This document shows positions 34,589 through 42,831 of a stretch of 64,000 bases of DNA, one piece after another. Location of the stretch: NCBI GenBank assembly GCA_964529715.1, contig CAZGXI010000001.1:62001-126000 (forward strand). Reading direction: 5' to 3'. This DNA is from CAZGXI01 sp964529715 (GTDB taxonomy: Bacteria; Chloroflexota; Anaerolineae; Aggregatilineales; Ch27). Each line of letters opens with the position of its first letter. Position 1 is the first letter of the stretch. A program made the translations under genes and the position numbers. Under the pieces are notes generated by a model, which saw only the letters and a list, made by a program, of their open reading frames with translations, made no database searches and was not told the origin of the DNA.

Positions 34589-35695
34589 ATGCGACGGACA
34601 GCGATTTTTCCATTCACCGCCATCGTCGGGCAAGAGCGCATGAAGCGCGCCCTGATTTTGAACGCCGTCAACCCGCGCATCGGCGGCGTGTTGATCCGGG
34701 GTGAGCGCGGCACGGCCAAGTCCACCGCTGCCCGTGCTCTGGCCGCCCTGTTGCCAGAAGTCGAGATTGTGGCCGACTGCCGTTTCGGCTGCGATCCACG
34801 CTCCCCAGAACATCTCTGCGACGAATGCCGGGAGCGCATCGCCAGGGGTGAAACACTGCCTGTCGCCCAGCGCCGCACGCGCTTTGTAGACCTGCCGGTC
34901 AGCGCCACCGAAGACCGCGTCGTGGGCACGCTGGACATCGAAAAAGCCATTCAGAAGGGGGAGCGTCATTTCGACCCCGGTGTGCTGGCGAACGCCAATC
35001 GCGGCGTGCTGTACGTAGACGAGGTGAACCTGCTGGACGATCACGTGGTGGACCTGCTGCTAGACTCGGCGGCGATGGGTGTAAACGTGGTGGAGCGCGA
35101 GGGCATTAGTTTTCAGCATCCGGCGCGCTTTATCCTGGTAGGCACGATGAACCCGGAAGAGGGCGATCTACGCCCACAGTTGTTGGACCGCTTCGCCCTG
35201 TCCGTCGAGGTACGCGGCCTGGAAGACCGCCGCGAGCGCATGATGATTTTGCAGCGCCATATTGCCTTTGAGGAAGACCCGGAACGCTTCCGCGAAGAAT
35301 GGTTGCCCCGCGAAAAAGAACTGGGCGAGCGCATCGACCGCGCGCGCGGGATCGTGGATCACGTCACCTATACCCCACGCGACCTGTTCACCATCGCCAA
35401 CCTGACTGGCTCACTTCACGTAGATGGCCACCGCGCCGACCTGGTGATCCTCAAGGCCGCGCGCGCTCATGCCGCCTTCGAGGGGCGTACTCATATTACC
35501 GACCAAGACATCCTGCTCGCCACTGAACTGGCTATCCCACACCGCCTCAAGCGCGGCCCCTTCCAGGATGTGCAGATGAGCATCAGCGACCTGGAAGAGC
35601 GCGTCGAGCAGATCAGCAGCGAATGGAACGGCGACCAGGCGCAGCCTGATATGACAGCGGAGACGACTCCGGTTAAAAAAAAAGTGAGGCCGTAA
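34589..35695 (+). CDS. ChlI/BchI-like AAA+ ATPase (magnesium/cobalt chelatase I-like)
   Basis: About 368 residues. Walker A GERGTAKS at 38-45, CGCDPRSPEHLC-type cysteine cluster (RFGCDPRSPEHLCDECRER near 68-87), Walker B GVLYVDEVNLLDDH and the ARFILVGTMNPEEG sensor region identify the I subunit of Mg/Co chelatases. In many bacteria without chlorophyll the same module is the N-terminal half of one fused protein with a VWA half. The gene ends shortly after a run of nine A (35675-35683); see the finding on frameshifting. AGGAAG lies 10 bases before the ATG (a TTG at 34583 is an alternative). No pigment biosynthesis genes are near, so cobalt insertion or another chaperone-like role is likelier. 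Confidence 0.88.
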   Translation: MRRTAIFPFTAIVGQERMKRALILNAVNPRIGGVLIRGERGTAKSTAARALAALLPEVEIVADCRFGCDPRSPEHLCDECRERIARGETLPVAQRRTRFVDLPVSATEDRVVGTLDIEKAIQKGERHFDPGVLANANRGVLYVDEVNLLDDHVVDLLLDSAAMGVNVVEREGISFQHPARFILVGTMNPEEGDLRPQLLDRFALSVEVRGLEDRRERMMILQRHIAFEEDPERFREEWLPREKELGERIDRARGIVDHVTYTPRDLFTIANLTGSLHVDGHRADLVILKAARAHAAFEGRTHITDQDILLATELAIPHRLKRGPFQDVQMSISDLEERVEQISSEWNGDQAQPDMTAETTPVKKKVRP

Positions 35696-35722
35696 GCCGC
35701 GAGCCGGGCGAAGAAATGCCCG
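35675..35722 (+). promoter_or_regulatory. candidate frameshift site: A9 run plus downstream hairpin
   Basis: Zero-frame GTT AAA AAA AAA GTG at 35672-35686 gives the A AAA AAA heptamer. The -1 frame opens only at 35677, right inside the run, and stays open into the VWA gene. CGGGC at 35705-35709 and GCCCG at 35718-35722 form a small hairpin whose loop covers the VWA ATG. No good Shine-Dalgarno precedes that ATG. Confidence 0.5.
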
Positions 35723-36642
35723 ACTACGGCCCGACCGACCCTTCGCCACAGGTCATCTTCGACCAGCGCGATTCCTACTGGTGGGAAGGCGGCAAACAGG
35801 TCAAGGCCGCCCAGGAGTTCACGCCGCGCAAACTCGACACCCCGCTAGACCGCCTGACGCGCCGCAGCGCCGGGCGGCGTAGTCGCACGCGCACCGACCG
35901 CAAGCGCGGACGGTATATCCAATCGCGCCCTGCCGGCGACCAGATCGACGACATCGCCTTCGACGCCACCCTGCGCGCCGCCGCCCCACACCAGCGCGAA
36001 CGCCGCGCTCAGGGCGAAACACGACTGGCCTACAACATCCACCGCACCGACCTGCAACGCAAGATCCGGGTGCGCAAATCGGCTAATCTGGTCCTGTTCG
36101 TAGTGGATGCCTCGTGGAGCATGGCCGTCGCTGAACGCATGGAGGCTACCAAAGGCGCGATCATGTCGCTGCTGACCGATGCCTACCAGCGCCGCGACCG
36201 CGTGGGCCTGATCGTCTTCCAAAAGGATCGCGCTGCGCTGATCCTGCCGCCCACCAACTCCGTCCAACTGGCGAAAAAAGCCCTGGCCGACATTCCCGTC
36301 GGCGGCAAGACGCCCCTCTCCGCCGGCCTGATCCTGGCACTGGACGTGCTGCGGCGCGAGAAGGTTCTCCACCCGGACGTGATGCCGCTGATGATCCTGC
36401 TGACCGACGGCGCAGGCAACGTGAGTATGACCGACCTGCCGCCACAGGAGGAAGCCCACCGCGCCGCCGACCATTTCCACGCCGAGCATATTCGCACGGT
36501 GACGATCAACATGGAGCACGCTGCCTTCGACCAGGGTCTGGCGCAAAAGCTAGCCGAACGGCTGGGCGGCCCCTGCTACGCCCTGAGCGAACTCAAAGCC
36601 GAGGCGCTCTACCAGACGGTCAAGCAGCAGTTGGATGGCTGA
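35716..36642 (+). CDS. VWA-domain protein, ChlD C-terminal half-like
   Basis: 308 residues. The N-terminal half is the Arg-rich linker (RRSAGRRSRTRTDRKRGRY, DATLRAAAPHQRERRAQ) seen before the VWA part in ChlD and fused chelatases. The VWA domain has a complete MIDAS: D131-A-S133-W-S135, the Thr in GGKTPLSAG and the Asp in LLTDGAGN. It starts 20 bases after the ChlI-like stop in the -1 frame with a poor ribosome-binding site, and lacks its own AAA module. Works as the D subunit with the I-like ATPase, either as separate chains or as one frameshift product of about 684 residues. Confidence 0.85.
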   Translation: MPDYGPTDPSPQVIFDQRDSYWWEGGKQVKAAQEFTPRKLDTPLDRLTRRSAGRRSRTRTDRKRGRYIQSRPAGDQIDDIAFDATLRAAAPHQRERRAQGETRLAYNIHRTDLQRKIRVRKSANLVLFVVDASWSMAVAERMEATKGAIMSLLTDAYQRRDRVGLIVFQKDRAALILPPTNSVQLAKKALADIPVGGKTPLSAGLILALDVLRREKVLHPDVMPLMILLTDGAGNVSMTDLPPQEEAHRAADHFHAEHIRTVTINMEHAAFDQGLAQKLAERLGGPCYALSELKAEALYQTVKQQLDG

Positions 36643-36689
36643 GCAGGGGAAGAGCGCAGCAGGAAAAGAAAGCCCAAGACACGCGATAG

Positions 36690-37409
36690 CTACCACACCC
36701 CCGGCAACAGGCGATAGCGCGTCTTTTGTGTGTACTCCTTGTAGCCGGGCAGTTCCGCCTGCAAGGTCCGATCCTCCAGCCCCGTGCGCACGATCAGCAG
36801 CAGGATGACCACGCCGTTCGGCACGAGCGCCCACCACGATCCCAGCAGCAGCGGGGTGCCGATGAACGTCACGATCGTGCCCGCGTACATCGGGTGGCGC
36901 ACGAAGCGGTACGGCCCGGTTGTGACAACCTGGTGGCCTCGGTCTTCCTGGATGCGCACGCGCGTCGAGAGAAAGGCATTGACGGCCATCACCCAGACGC
37001 CCACCAGCAGACCGGCCACGGTGAGCACGAATCCGGCGATCTGGATGCCAGGCAACATCACCGACCAGCCGTAGCGGCCCGCGTCCAGCCCGGCGACGAC
37101 ATAGGTCGCAATGCCGAAGACCGTCATGAGCGAGGTCAGAACCTTGTCCCACCCCTTGACATTCGGACCGGGACGGCCTCGTTCGTTGATCACGTCCAGG
37201 TTACGACGAAAAGCAATCAGCGCATTCAACGCGACAATGCCGACGTACACGGCAAGGTAAACCCACGCCGCCCACCAGTCCAGCCGCCCGGCGGAGGCAA
37301 ACAGGAGACCTCCAAAAAGCAGCAGGCTGAAAAGCACCTGCACGATCCGCCGCTTGCCCGCCTCGTTGAGCGACGGCCTGACATTGCCTGCCTGCATAAC
37401 CTGAGACAT
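36690..37409 (-). CDS. isoprenylcysteine/phospholipid methyltransferase family membrane protein
   Basis: 239 residues with about five hydrophobic segments. The C-terminal GPYRFVRHPMYAG motif and the final EEYTQKTRYRLLP-like stretch are the SAM-binding signature of the ICMT/PEMT family, which methylates lipids or lipidated substrates at the membrane. GGGAG precedes the ATG. Substrate unknown. It faces the VWA gene with a 47-base gap. Confidence 0.85.
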   Translation of the reverse strand: MSQVMQAGNVRPSLNEAGKRRIVQVLFSLLLFGGLLFASAGRLDWWAAWVYLAVYVGIVALNALIAFRRNLDVINERGRPGPNVKGWDKVLTSLMTVFGIATYVVAGLDAGRYGWSVMLPGIQIAGFVLTVAGLLVGVWVMAVNAFLSTRVRIQEDRGHQVVTTGPYRFVRHPMYAGTIVTFIGTPLLLGSWWALVPNGVVILLLIVRTGLEDRTLQAELPGYKEYTQKTRYRLLPGVW

Positions 37410-37530
37410 GGCAGCACTCCCTTCCAGCGGCCTGCGCCGTGTTCACCGCGTTTAGACGCATTGTAGGGCCGGAAAAAGGGGAGCAATGCCCCAGGTTTTG
37501 GGGGTTGTTGTTGCCGTTCTGTGACCGGCT

Positions 37531-38514
37531 TTACAGCCAGCCGCGCGCATAGAACCAGGCGCGGGTATCTTCCAGGCTTTGCCGCACGTCGATCTGCGGC
37601 TCGCCCAGCTCGGCCCACGCCTTCTGGCAGTTGAAGTACAGGTTGCGCCCGCTGAAGCGAATCTGGTTGCCGTCCGCCGGAAGCGGGACGCGCGCCGCCC
37701 GCGCCAGGTCCACCGCCGCGCCGAGCAGCGGCATGGCCGCACGCGGCAGATGCAATCGCGGCGCAGAAACGCCCACCACATCCGCGATCAGGCGCATCCA
37801 GGCTTTGTGACTCAGGTCCACCGTGCCAAGCAGATAACGTTCCGCCGTGCGCCCACACTCCGCCGCCGCCACGTGCGCCGCCGCCACATCCCGCGCGTCG
37901 ATGACCGTGATCCCCCCCGGCGGGATGGCCGGAACGCGCCGCTTCGCCATTTCCAGCAGCAGGCTGCCCGACCCCAGGTGCACGTCGCCAGGGCCGATGA
38001 CCACCGCCGGGTTCAGGATCACCGCATCCAGGCCATCCACCACCGCCTGGAGCACGGCGATCTCGGCCAGAAACTTGCTGTGCGCATAGGGGAACTGGCC
38101 CGGATTCAGGTTGAACAGGTCGTTCTCGTCGGCAGGCAGGCCGTCATCACGCGGGCCAACCGCCGCCGCACTGCTGGTGAAGATGAAGCGCCGGACGCGC
38201 GCGCGTTTTGCCGCCGCCAGAACGTTCCGCGTGCCTTCGACATTCACCCGATACAGCCAATCGACCTTCTGCCGCCAGTAATCGGAGACAGCAGCCACGT
38301 GGAATACCCAATCACAGCCGTCCAACGCGGCGTCTAGCGAGGCCGAATCGAGCACATCCCCGACGGCAGTCTCGTAGCCGCTTAGCCCTTCCAGGGCAGC
38401 AGTCGGGCTGGTCTTGCGGCGCAGGATACGAGGCGTATGTCCTGCCGCAATCAGCGCCTGCGCCACGTGCGCGCCCACAAAGCCCGTCCCGCCCGTCACC
38501 AATGCTCGAACCAT
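37531..38514 (-). CDS. NAD-dependent epimerase/dehydratase family reductase
   Basis: 327 residues starting MVRALVTGGTGFVGAHV, a TGxxGxxG Rossmann motif for NAD(P). It resembles dihydroflavonol-4-reductase-like extended SDRs: FTSSAAAVG supplies the catalytic Ser, and YAHSKFLAE is a YxxxK motif. The start at 38514 has GGAAG upstream; codons further upstream do not fit the family. Substrate unknown, perhaps a sugar nucleotide or steroid-like ketone. No operon partner is tight. Confidence 0.88.
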   Translation of the reverse strand: MVRALVTGGTGFVGAHVAQALIAAGHTPRILRRKTSPTAALEGLSGYETAVGDVLDSASLDAALDGCDWVFHVAAVSDYWRQKVDWLYRVNVEGTRNVLAAAKRARVRRFIFTSSAAAVGPRDDGLPADENDLFNLNPGQFPYAHSKFLAEIAVLQAVVDGLDAVILNPAVVIGPGDVHLGSGSLLLEMAKRRVPAIPPGGITVIDARDVAAAHVAAAECGRTAERYLLGTVDLSHKAWMRLIADVVGVSAPRLHLPRAAMPLLGAAVDLARAARVPLPADGNQIRFSGRNLYFNCQKAWAELGEPQIDVRQSLEDTRAWFYARGWL

Positions 38515-38688
38515 CGTGTGCTTCCGTTTCGTTTTGCTGCAAAGCCGGTACGTCGGATTGTACCCCCGCCGCGTCGGGCCGTACAGAGAACGGATCAACG
38601 GCGCAGCCCGGCCAGACGCTCCCAGACCCGTTCCAGGCGCGGCCAGAAGATCGAGCAGAAACCGTTCCAGAGCGTGTCTGAGCAGGCC

Positions 38689-39813
38689 TTACGCGCGCCG
38701 CTTCTTTTCCAGCAGCGCGCGGTATACGTCGAGCAATTCATCCATCATGGCGGGCCAGCTTTGCGTCTCGGCGAAGGCGCGCGCCGCCAGCCCCATCTGC
38801 GCGCGTCTGCCCGGCTCACTCACGATAGCGCGCACGCCCGCGATCAGCCCCGCCGTATCATTCACGGGAAAGGTGTAGCCAGTGACGCCTTCTTCCACCA
38901 CGTCCATCACGCCCCCCACCCTGGCGGAGACGACCGGCAGGCCCGCCGCCATCGCCTCCACCACCACCAACCCGAACGTTTCCAGCGCCGATGTGAAGGT
39001 GAAAATGTCTGCGCTGGCATACGCCTGGGAAAGCGGCTCGCCCGTCAGGTAGCCCATAAACTTGACCGGCAGGCCCGCGAAGTACTCCTGTAAATACTCG
39101 CGGTGCGGGCCGTCACCCACCACCGCCAGCCGCGTACCGGGGACCTGTTCCAACACGGGCCTGATCTGCTCGATCTGCTTTTCCACCGACACACGCCCCA
39201 CGTAGAGCAAAATGGTGTCTTCGGGATGTCCGTCGCTGAGAGCAGCGCGCATGGCATCGCTGCGATAGCGCGGGTTGAACTTTTCCGCATCCACACCGCG
39301 CCGCCACAGCCCTACCCGCCGGACGCCGTGCGCCAGCATGTCTTGCTGCACCAGCCGCGAGGGGGCCAGGGCCACATCCGCCCGGTTGAAGCTGACGCGC
39401 GTCCACCACCACGCCAGCGGTTCCAGAAAGCCGAAACGGTAAAAGTGGGCGATGCGCACCAGGTCGATGTGGTAGGAGGCGACGGTCGGCGTGCCCAGCA
39501 CGCGGGCAATCGCCATCCCGCCCAGCCCGACGATCACCGGATGGGCCAGGTGGATGATGTCCGGCTGGAACCGCTTCACCTGAGCATACGTCCCCATGTG
39601 CGGCGGGCCGAGGCGCAGTTCGGGATAAAACGGCGCGGGGAATCCCGGCACACCGATCACGCGCGCACCCGCGTATTCGCGCACGCCGCGCTCGTGCGCC
39701 ACCACCACCGCCTCGACGCCGCGCCGCTGGAAGTGCTCCAATGTGAGCAGCAGCACGCTCACGATGCCGTCGATCTTGGGGAGAAAGGTCTCGGTAAAGA
39801 GCGCAACACGCAT
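38689..39813 (-). CDS. GT4-family glycosyltransferase (mannosyltransferase-like)
   Basis: 374 residues. MRVALFTETFLPKIDGIVSV is the start seen in PimB- and MgtA-like GT4 enzymes; later GVDAEKFNPRYRS and FTFTSALETFGLVVVEAMAAGLPVV are the GT-B donor site with the EX7E pattern. Likely adds mannose or glucose to a lipid or glycan at the inner membrane. Upstream gap (134 bases) holds a short repeat cluster. Confidence 0.9.
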   Translation of the reverse strand: MRVALFTETFLPKIDGIVSVLLLTLEHFQRRGVEAVVVAHERGVREYAGARVIGVPGFPAPFYPELRLGPPHMGTYAQVKRFQPDIIHLAHPVIVGLGGMAIARVLGTPTVASYHIDLVRIAHFYRFGFLEPLAWWWTRVSFNRADVALAPSRLVQQDMLAHGVRRVGLWRRGVDAEKFNPRYRSDAMRAALSDGHPEDTILLYVGRVSVEKQIEQIRPVLEQVPGTRLAVVGDGPHREYLQEYFAGLPVKFMGYLTGEPLSQAYASADIFTFTSALETFGLVVVEAMAAGLPVVSARVGGVMDVVEEGVTGYTFPVNDTAGLIAGVRAIVSEPGRRAQMGLAARAFAETQSWPAMMDELLDVYRALLEKKRRA

Positions 39814-39820
39814 AAAGCGG

Positions 39821-39875
39821 TCAGCCTTCAGCGATCAGCCATCAGCTAAAAGCTGTTAGCGATTAGCTGTTAGCT
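39821..39875. repeat. cluster of short AGCTGTTAGC/TCAGC repeats
   Basis: AGCTGTTAGC occurs twice at 39851-39860 and 39865-39874, after related TCAGCCTTCAGC and ATCAGC units. The reverse complement GCTAACAGCT occurs at 57233-57242. Confidence 0.45.
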
Positions 39876-39947
39876 TCAATTCGTTTCAAACGGGATGATC
39901 TTGCCCCGGCGAAAGGCAATCCGCAAACACAAACGTCCACCTCTGCC

Positions 39948-41195
39948 TCACACCCGTTCCACCACCGTCGCCTCGCCCTGCCCCACCCCGACGCACAGCG
40001 TCGCCAACCCGTAGCGCATTGAAGCGCCTGCCGCCGCGCGGCGCTTCATCTCGTGCAGCAGCGTGGTCAGGATGCGCGCCCCAGAGCAGCCCAGCGGGTG
40101 ACCCAACGCAATCGCGCCGCCGTTGACATTGGTGATGGCGTGGTCGAAACCGAGTTCGCGCATCACGGCCAGCGCCTGCACCGCAAATGCCTCGTTCAGT
40201 TCGATCAGATCCATATCTTGCACGGTCAGGCCCGCGCGCTGCATGACCTTGTGCGTTGCCGGGACCGGCCCCAGGCCCATCAGACGTGGACTGACACCCG
40301 CCGCCGCGCTGGCGACCCAACGGGCCAGCGGTCGCAGGCCCAGCGACGCGGCCTTCTCCGCGCTCATCAGCAGCAGCGCCGCCGCGCCGTCGTTGAGGCC
40401 GCTGGCGTTGCCCGCCGTCACCGTCCCACCCTGGCGAAAGACAGGCTTCAACTTCGCCAGTTGTTCCAACGAAGTATCCAGCACAGCGCGCCCGTTTTCC
40501 CAACGGTAGCGAGGATGCTCATCATGCTCGACCAGCAGCGGATCGCCCTTGCGCTGCGGGATAGGCACGGGCGCGATCTCGTCGCGGAAGCGCCCGGAGT
40601 CGATGGCCGCCACCGCGCGGCGCTGGCTTTCCAGGGCAAAAGCGTCTTGCTCCTCACGGGTGATCTTCGGCTCGACCTGCGCGTAGATGTTCTCCGCCGT
40701 TTCGCCCATCGCTTCCAGTGGAAACAACGCCTCCATCTTCGGATTCGGAAAACGCCAGCCGAAGGATGTGTCCCAGGCAGTGACATTGCCCACCGGCCAG
40801 CCGGAGCCGCTCTTGGGGATCGCATATGGCCCCCGGCTCATGCTCTCCACGCCCCCGGCGATAAAGACGTCGCCCTCGCCGCAGCGGATCGCCCGCGCCG
40901 CCTGGTTGACGGCGTTCAGGCCGCTGGCGCACAGGCGGTTAAAAGTCACAGCCGCCACGCTTTCGGGCAGGCCCGCCAGCACGACGGCCATGCGCGCCAC
41001 GTTGCGGTTATCCTCGCCCGCCTGGTTGGCACAGCCGAGATAGACTTCCTCGATCTCGGCGGGGTCGATGCCGGTCCGTTCGACCAGCGCCTTGAGCACA
41101 TGGGCCGCCAGGTCGTCGGGCCGGACGCCGCTCAACGCCCCACCGACTTTGCCCACCGGCGTCCGCACAGCATCTACGATCACGACTTCGCGCAT
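39948..41195 (-). CDS. thiolase / acetyl-CoA C-acyltransferase
   Basis: 415 residues. The nucleophile C89 (NRLCASGLNA), H366 in GHPLGCSGAR and the second cysteine C401 (LATLCVGVGQG) are in place, so it is an active thiolase. It cleaves beta-ketoacyl-CoA or condenses acetyl-CoA; the sequence resembles PcaF/FadA-like degradative thiolases. AGGAG lies 6 bases before the ATG. No beta-oxidation partners are nearby. Confidence 0.94.
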   Translation of the reverse strand: MREVVIVDAVRTPVGKVGGALSGVRPDDLAAHVLKALVERTGIDPAEIEEVYLGCANQAGEDNRNVARMAVVLAGLPESVAAVTFNRLCASGLNAVNQAARAIRCGEGDVFIAGGVESMSRGPYAIPKSGSGWPVGNVTAWDTSFGWRFPNPKMEALFPLEAMGETAENIYAQVEPKITREEQDAFALESQRRAVAAIDSGRFRDEIAPVPIPQRKGDPLLVEHDEHPRYRWENGRAVLDTSLEQLAKLKPVFRQGGTVTAGNASGLNDGAAALLLMSAEKAASLGLRPLARWVASAAAGVSPRLMGLGPVPATHKVMQRAGLTVQDMDLIELNEAFAVQALAVMRELGFDHAITNVNGGAIALGHPLGCSGARILTTLLHEMKRRAAAGASMRYGLATLCVGVGQGEATVVERV

Positions 41196-41262
41196 CTCTG
41201 ACTCCTCAAATAACCGCGGTTTGACCCATCTTCAGGTGACAGTATCTCGGTCTCGCGCGCGC

Positions 41263-42204
41263 CTATCCTCCGGCACTGTCCAGCCGGTTCATCTGATCCT
41301 CGCGCAACGTCAGGTCGAGTGCGCCGAGGTTTTCGGCCATCTGCTCCGGTGTACCCGCCGCCATCACCGGGATGATGCCATGCTGCACCATCCACGCCAG
41401 CACGACCTGATTAGGCGTCGCGCCACACTCAGCAGCGATGGTTTTCAGCATGGCAATGCGTGCATCGCTATCCGGCCCGACGTACTGCTCCGATAGGGGG
41501 CGATCGGCGCGGGTGAACGCGCCGCCCAGCAGCGCGGAATAGGCCAGCAGCGTGATCCCGCGCGCCTGGCAGTACTCGCGCAGGTCGCGGTTGGCGATGC
41601 GCTGCCCGCCGAAGCTGCGGCTCTGGCCGGGGCGAGGCCGCAGATACGAATACCGCTGCTGGACACAGCAATACTCTGCCCAGCCGTGCGTCCGACTGAC
41701 CCAGCGAGCCTCCTCCAGTCGCCAGGCAGAGAAGTTGCTTGCGCCGATGAAGCGCACTTTGCCCGCCTTCACCAGCCCGTCAAGCGCCTCGAGTGTCTCT
41801 TCCATCGGCGTGCGCAGATCATCCACGTGGGCGTAATACAGGTCGATGGTCTCCACGCCCAGGCGTGTCAGGCTCTTGTCGCACTCGGCCTTGATCTGCG
41901 ATGCGCGCAGCCCACGCTCAACGCCGGGCATTTCAAACCCGACCTTCGTGGCGATGAAAAGGCGATCCCGGTTCTTGCGCGCTTTCATCCAACGGTTGAG
42001 CAACACCTCGCTCTCGCCACCCTTGCCGCCCGGCACCCAGTGGGCATAAATGTTGGCCGTGTCGATAAACGTGCCACCCGCCTCGACGTACTGATCGAGC
42101 AGGCGATAGGACATTTGCTCATCATTGCGCGTACCGAAGAACATCGCGCCCAGACAGAAGACGCTTACCTGTGCGCCACTGTTGCCCAATGCCACCGTCT
42201 TCAT
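41263..42204 (-). CDS. aldo/keto reductase
   Basis: 313 residues starting MKTVALGNSGAQVSVFCLGAMFFG. DTANIYAHW carries the catalytic Asp/Tyr, ATKVGFEM the Lys, and LYYAHVDD the His of the AKR tetrad, so it should reduce aldehydes or ketones with NADPH. A strong AGGAGGAG ribosome-binding site precedes the ATG. It diverges from the ATL gene. Substrate unknown. Confidence 0.92.
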   Translation of the reverse strand: MKTVALGNSGAQVSVFCLGAMFFGTRNDEQMSYRLLDQYVEAGGTFIDTANIYAHWVPGGKGGESEVLLNRWMKARKNRDRLFIATKVGFEMPGVERGLRASQIKAECDKSLTRLGVETIDLYYAHVDDLRTPMEETLEALDGLVKAGKVRFIGASNFSAWRLEEARWVSRTHGWAEYCCVQQRYSYLRPRPGQSRSFGGQRIANRDLREYCQARGITLLAYSALLGGAFTRADRPLSEQYVGPDSDARIAMLKTIAAECGATPNQVVLAWMVQHGIIPVMAAGTPEQMAENLGALDLTLREDQMNRLDSAGG

Positions 42205-42295
42205 CGATTCATCTCCTCCTGCTTGCATATCCGGCAACAATGAGAGAAAATATGTTCTAGAAGAGCAATCCCCACACTCGAAAGGTCCGCATAAG

Positions 42296-42727
42296 GTGGT
42301 TCTCTCGCAATTTCAAGCCCCCTACCCTGCTGCCTATAACGCCCTGGTTTGGCTCATCGCCCGGCAGATTCCCCCCGGCAAAGTCAGCACCTATGGGCAA
42401 ATCGCCTCAATGATTCCACCACCAGAAGGCGCCGCGCCAGACGCCTACGCCCGCCTGTCGCCGCGCTGGGTGGGCGCTGCGATGCGCGCCGCACCCGACG
42501 ATGTGCCCTGGCAGCGCGTGATCAACAGCCAGGGCAAGATCAGCCCGCGCGGCAGCGGCGACTCGGTCGATGAGCAACGCGCCCGCCTGGAAGCCGAGGG
42601 CGTGACCTTTACCCCCCAGGGGCGCGTGGACTTTGAAATCTATGCCTGGGACGGCCCCGACCCTGCCTGGTTGCGCGCTTATGGGCTGCTGCCGCCGCGC
42701 TCCCTGCGCCAAAAGCCGCCTATCTAA
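42296..42727 (+). CDS. alkyltransferase-like protein (ATL)
   Basis: About 143 residues from a GTG start at 42296. The region STYGQIASMI and PWQRVINSQGKISPRG correspond to the helix-turn-helix and active-site loop of O6-alkylguanine-DNA alkyltransferases, but the alkyl-acceptor cysteine of the PCHR motif is Trp72 (PWQRV at 71-75). That is the signature of ATL proteins, which bind O6-alkylguanine and hand it to nucleotide excision repair. The Trp residue and the C-terminal extension (YAWDGPDPAWLRAYGLLPP) fit the family. An upstream ATG would add unrelated residues. Confidence 0.88.
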   Translation: MVLSQFQAPYPAAYNALVWLIARQIPPGKVSTYGQIASMIPPPEGAAPDAYARLSPRWVGAAMRAAPDDVPWQRVINSQGKISPRGSGDSVDEQRARLEAEGVTFTPQGRVDFEIYAWDGPDPAWLRAYGLLPPRSLRQKPPI

Positions 42728-42749
42728 CCGACGCAGTCAGGGCTGTTCT

Positions 42750-42792
42750 GCCCCTCACTCCCTGCCCCCTCTCCCTCATGGAGACGAGGGAG
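42750..42792. repeat. C-rich repeat with hairpin
   Basis: CTCCCTC at 42771-42777 and GAGGGAG at 42786-42792 form a 7-base stem between convergent genes. Shares CCCCTCTCCCTCATG with the repeat at 25385-25480. Confidence 0.35.
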
Positions 42793-42831
42793 CAGATCAG
42801 ATACAGGCTGAGCTGATAGCTGAAAGCGCGA

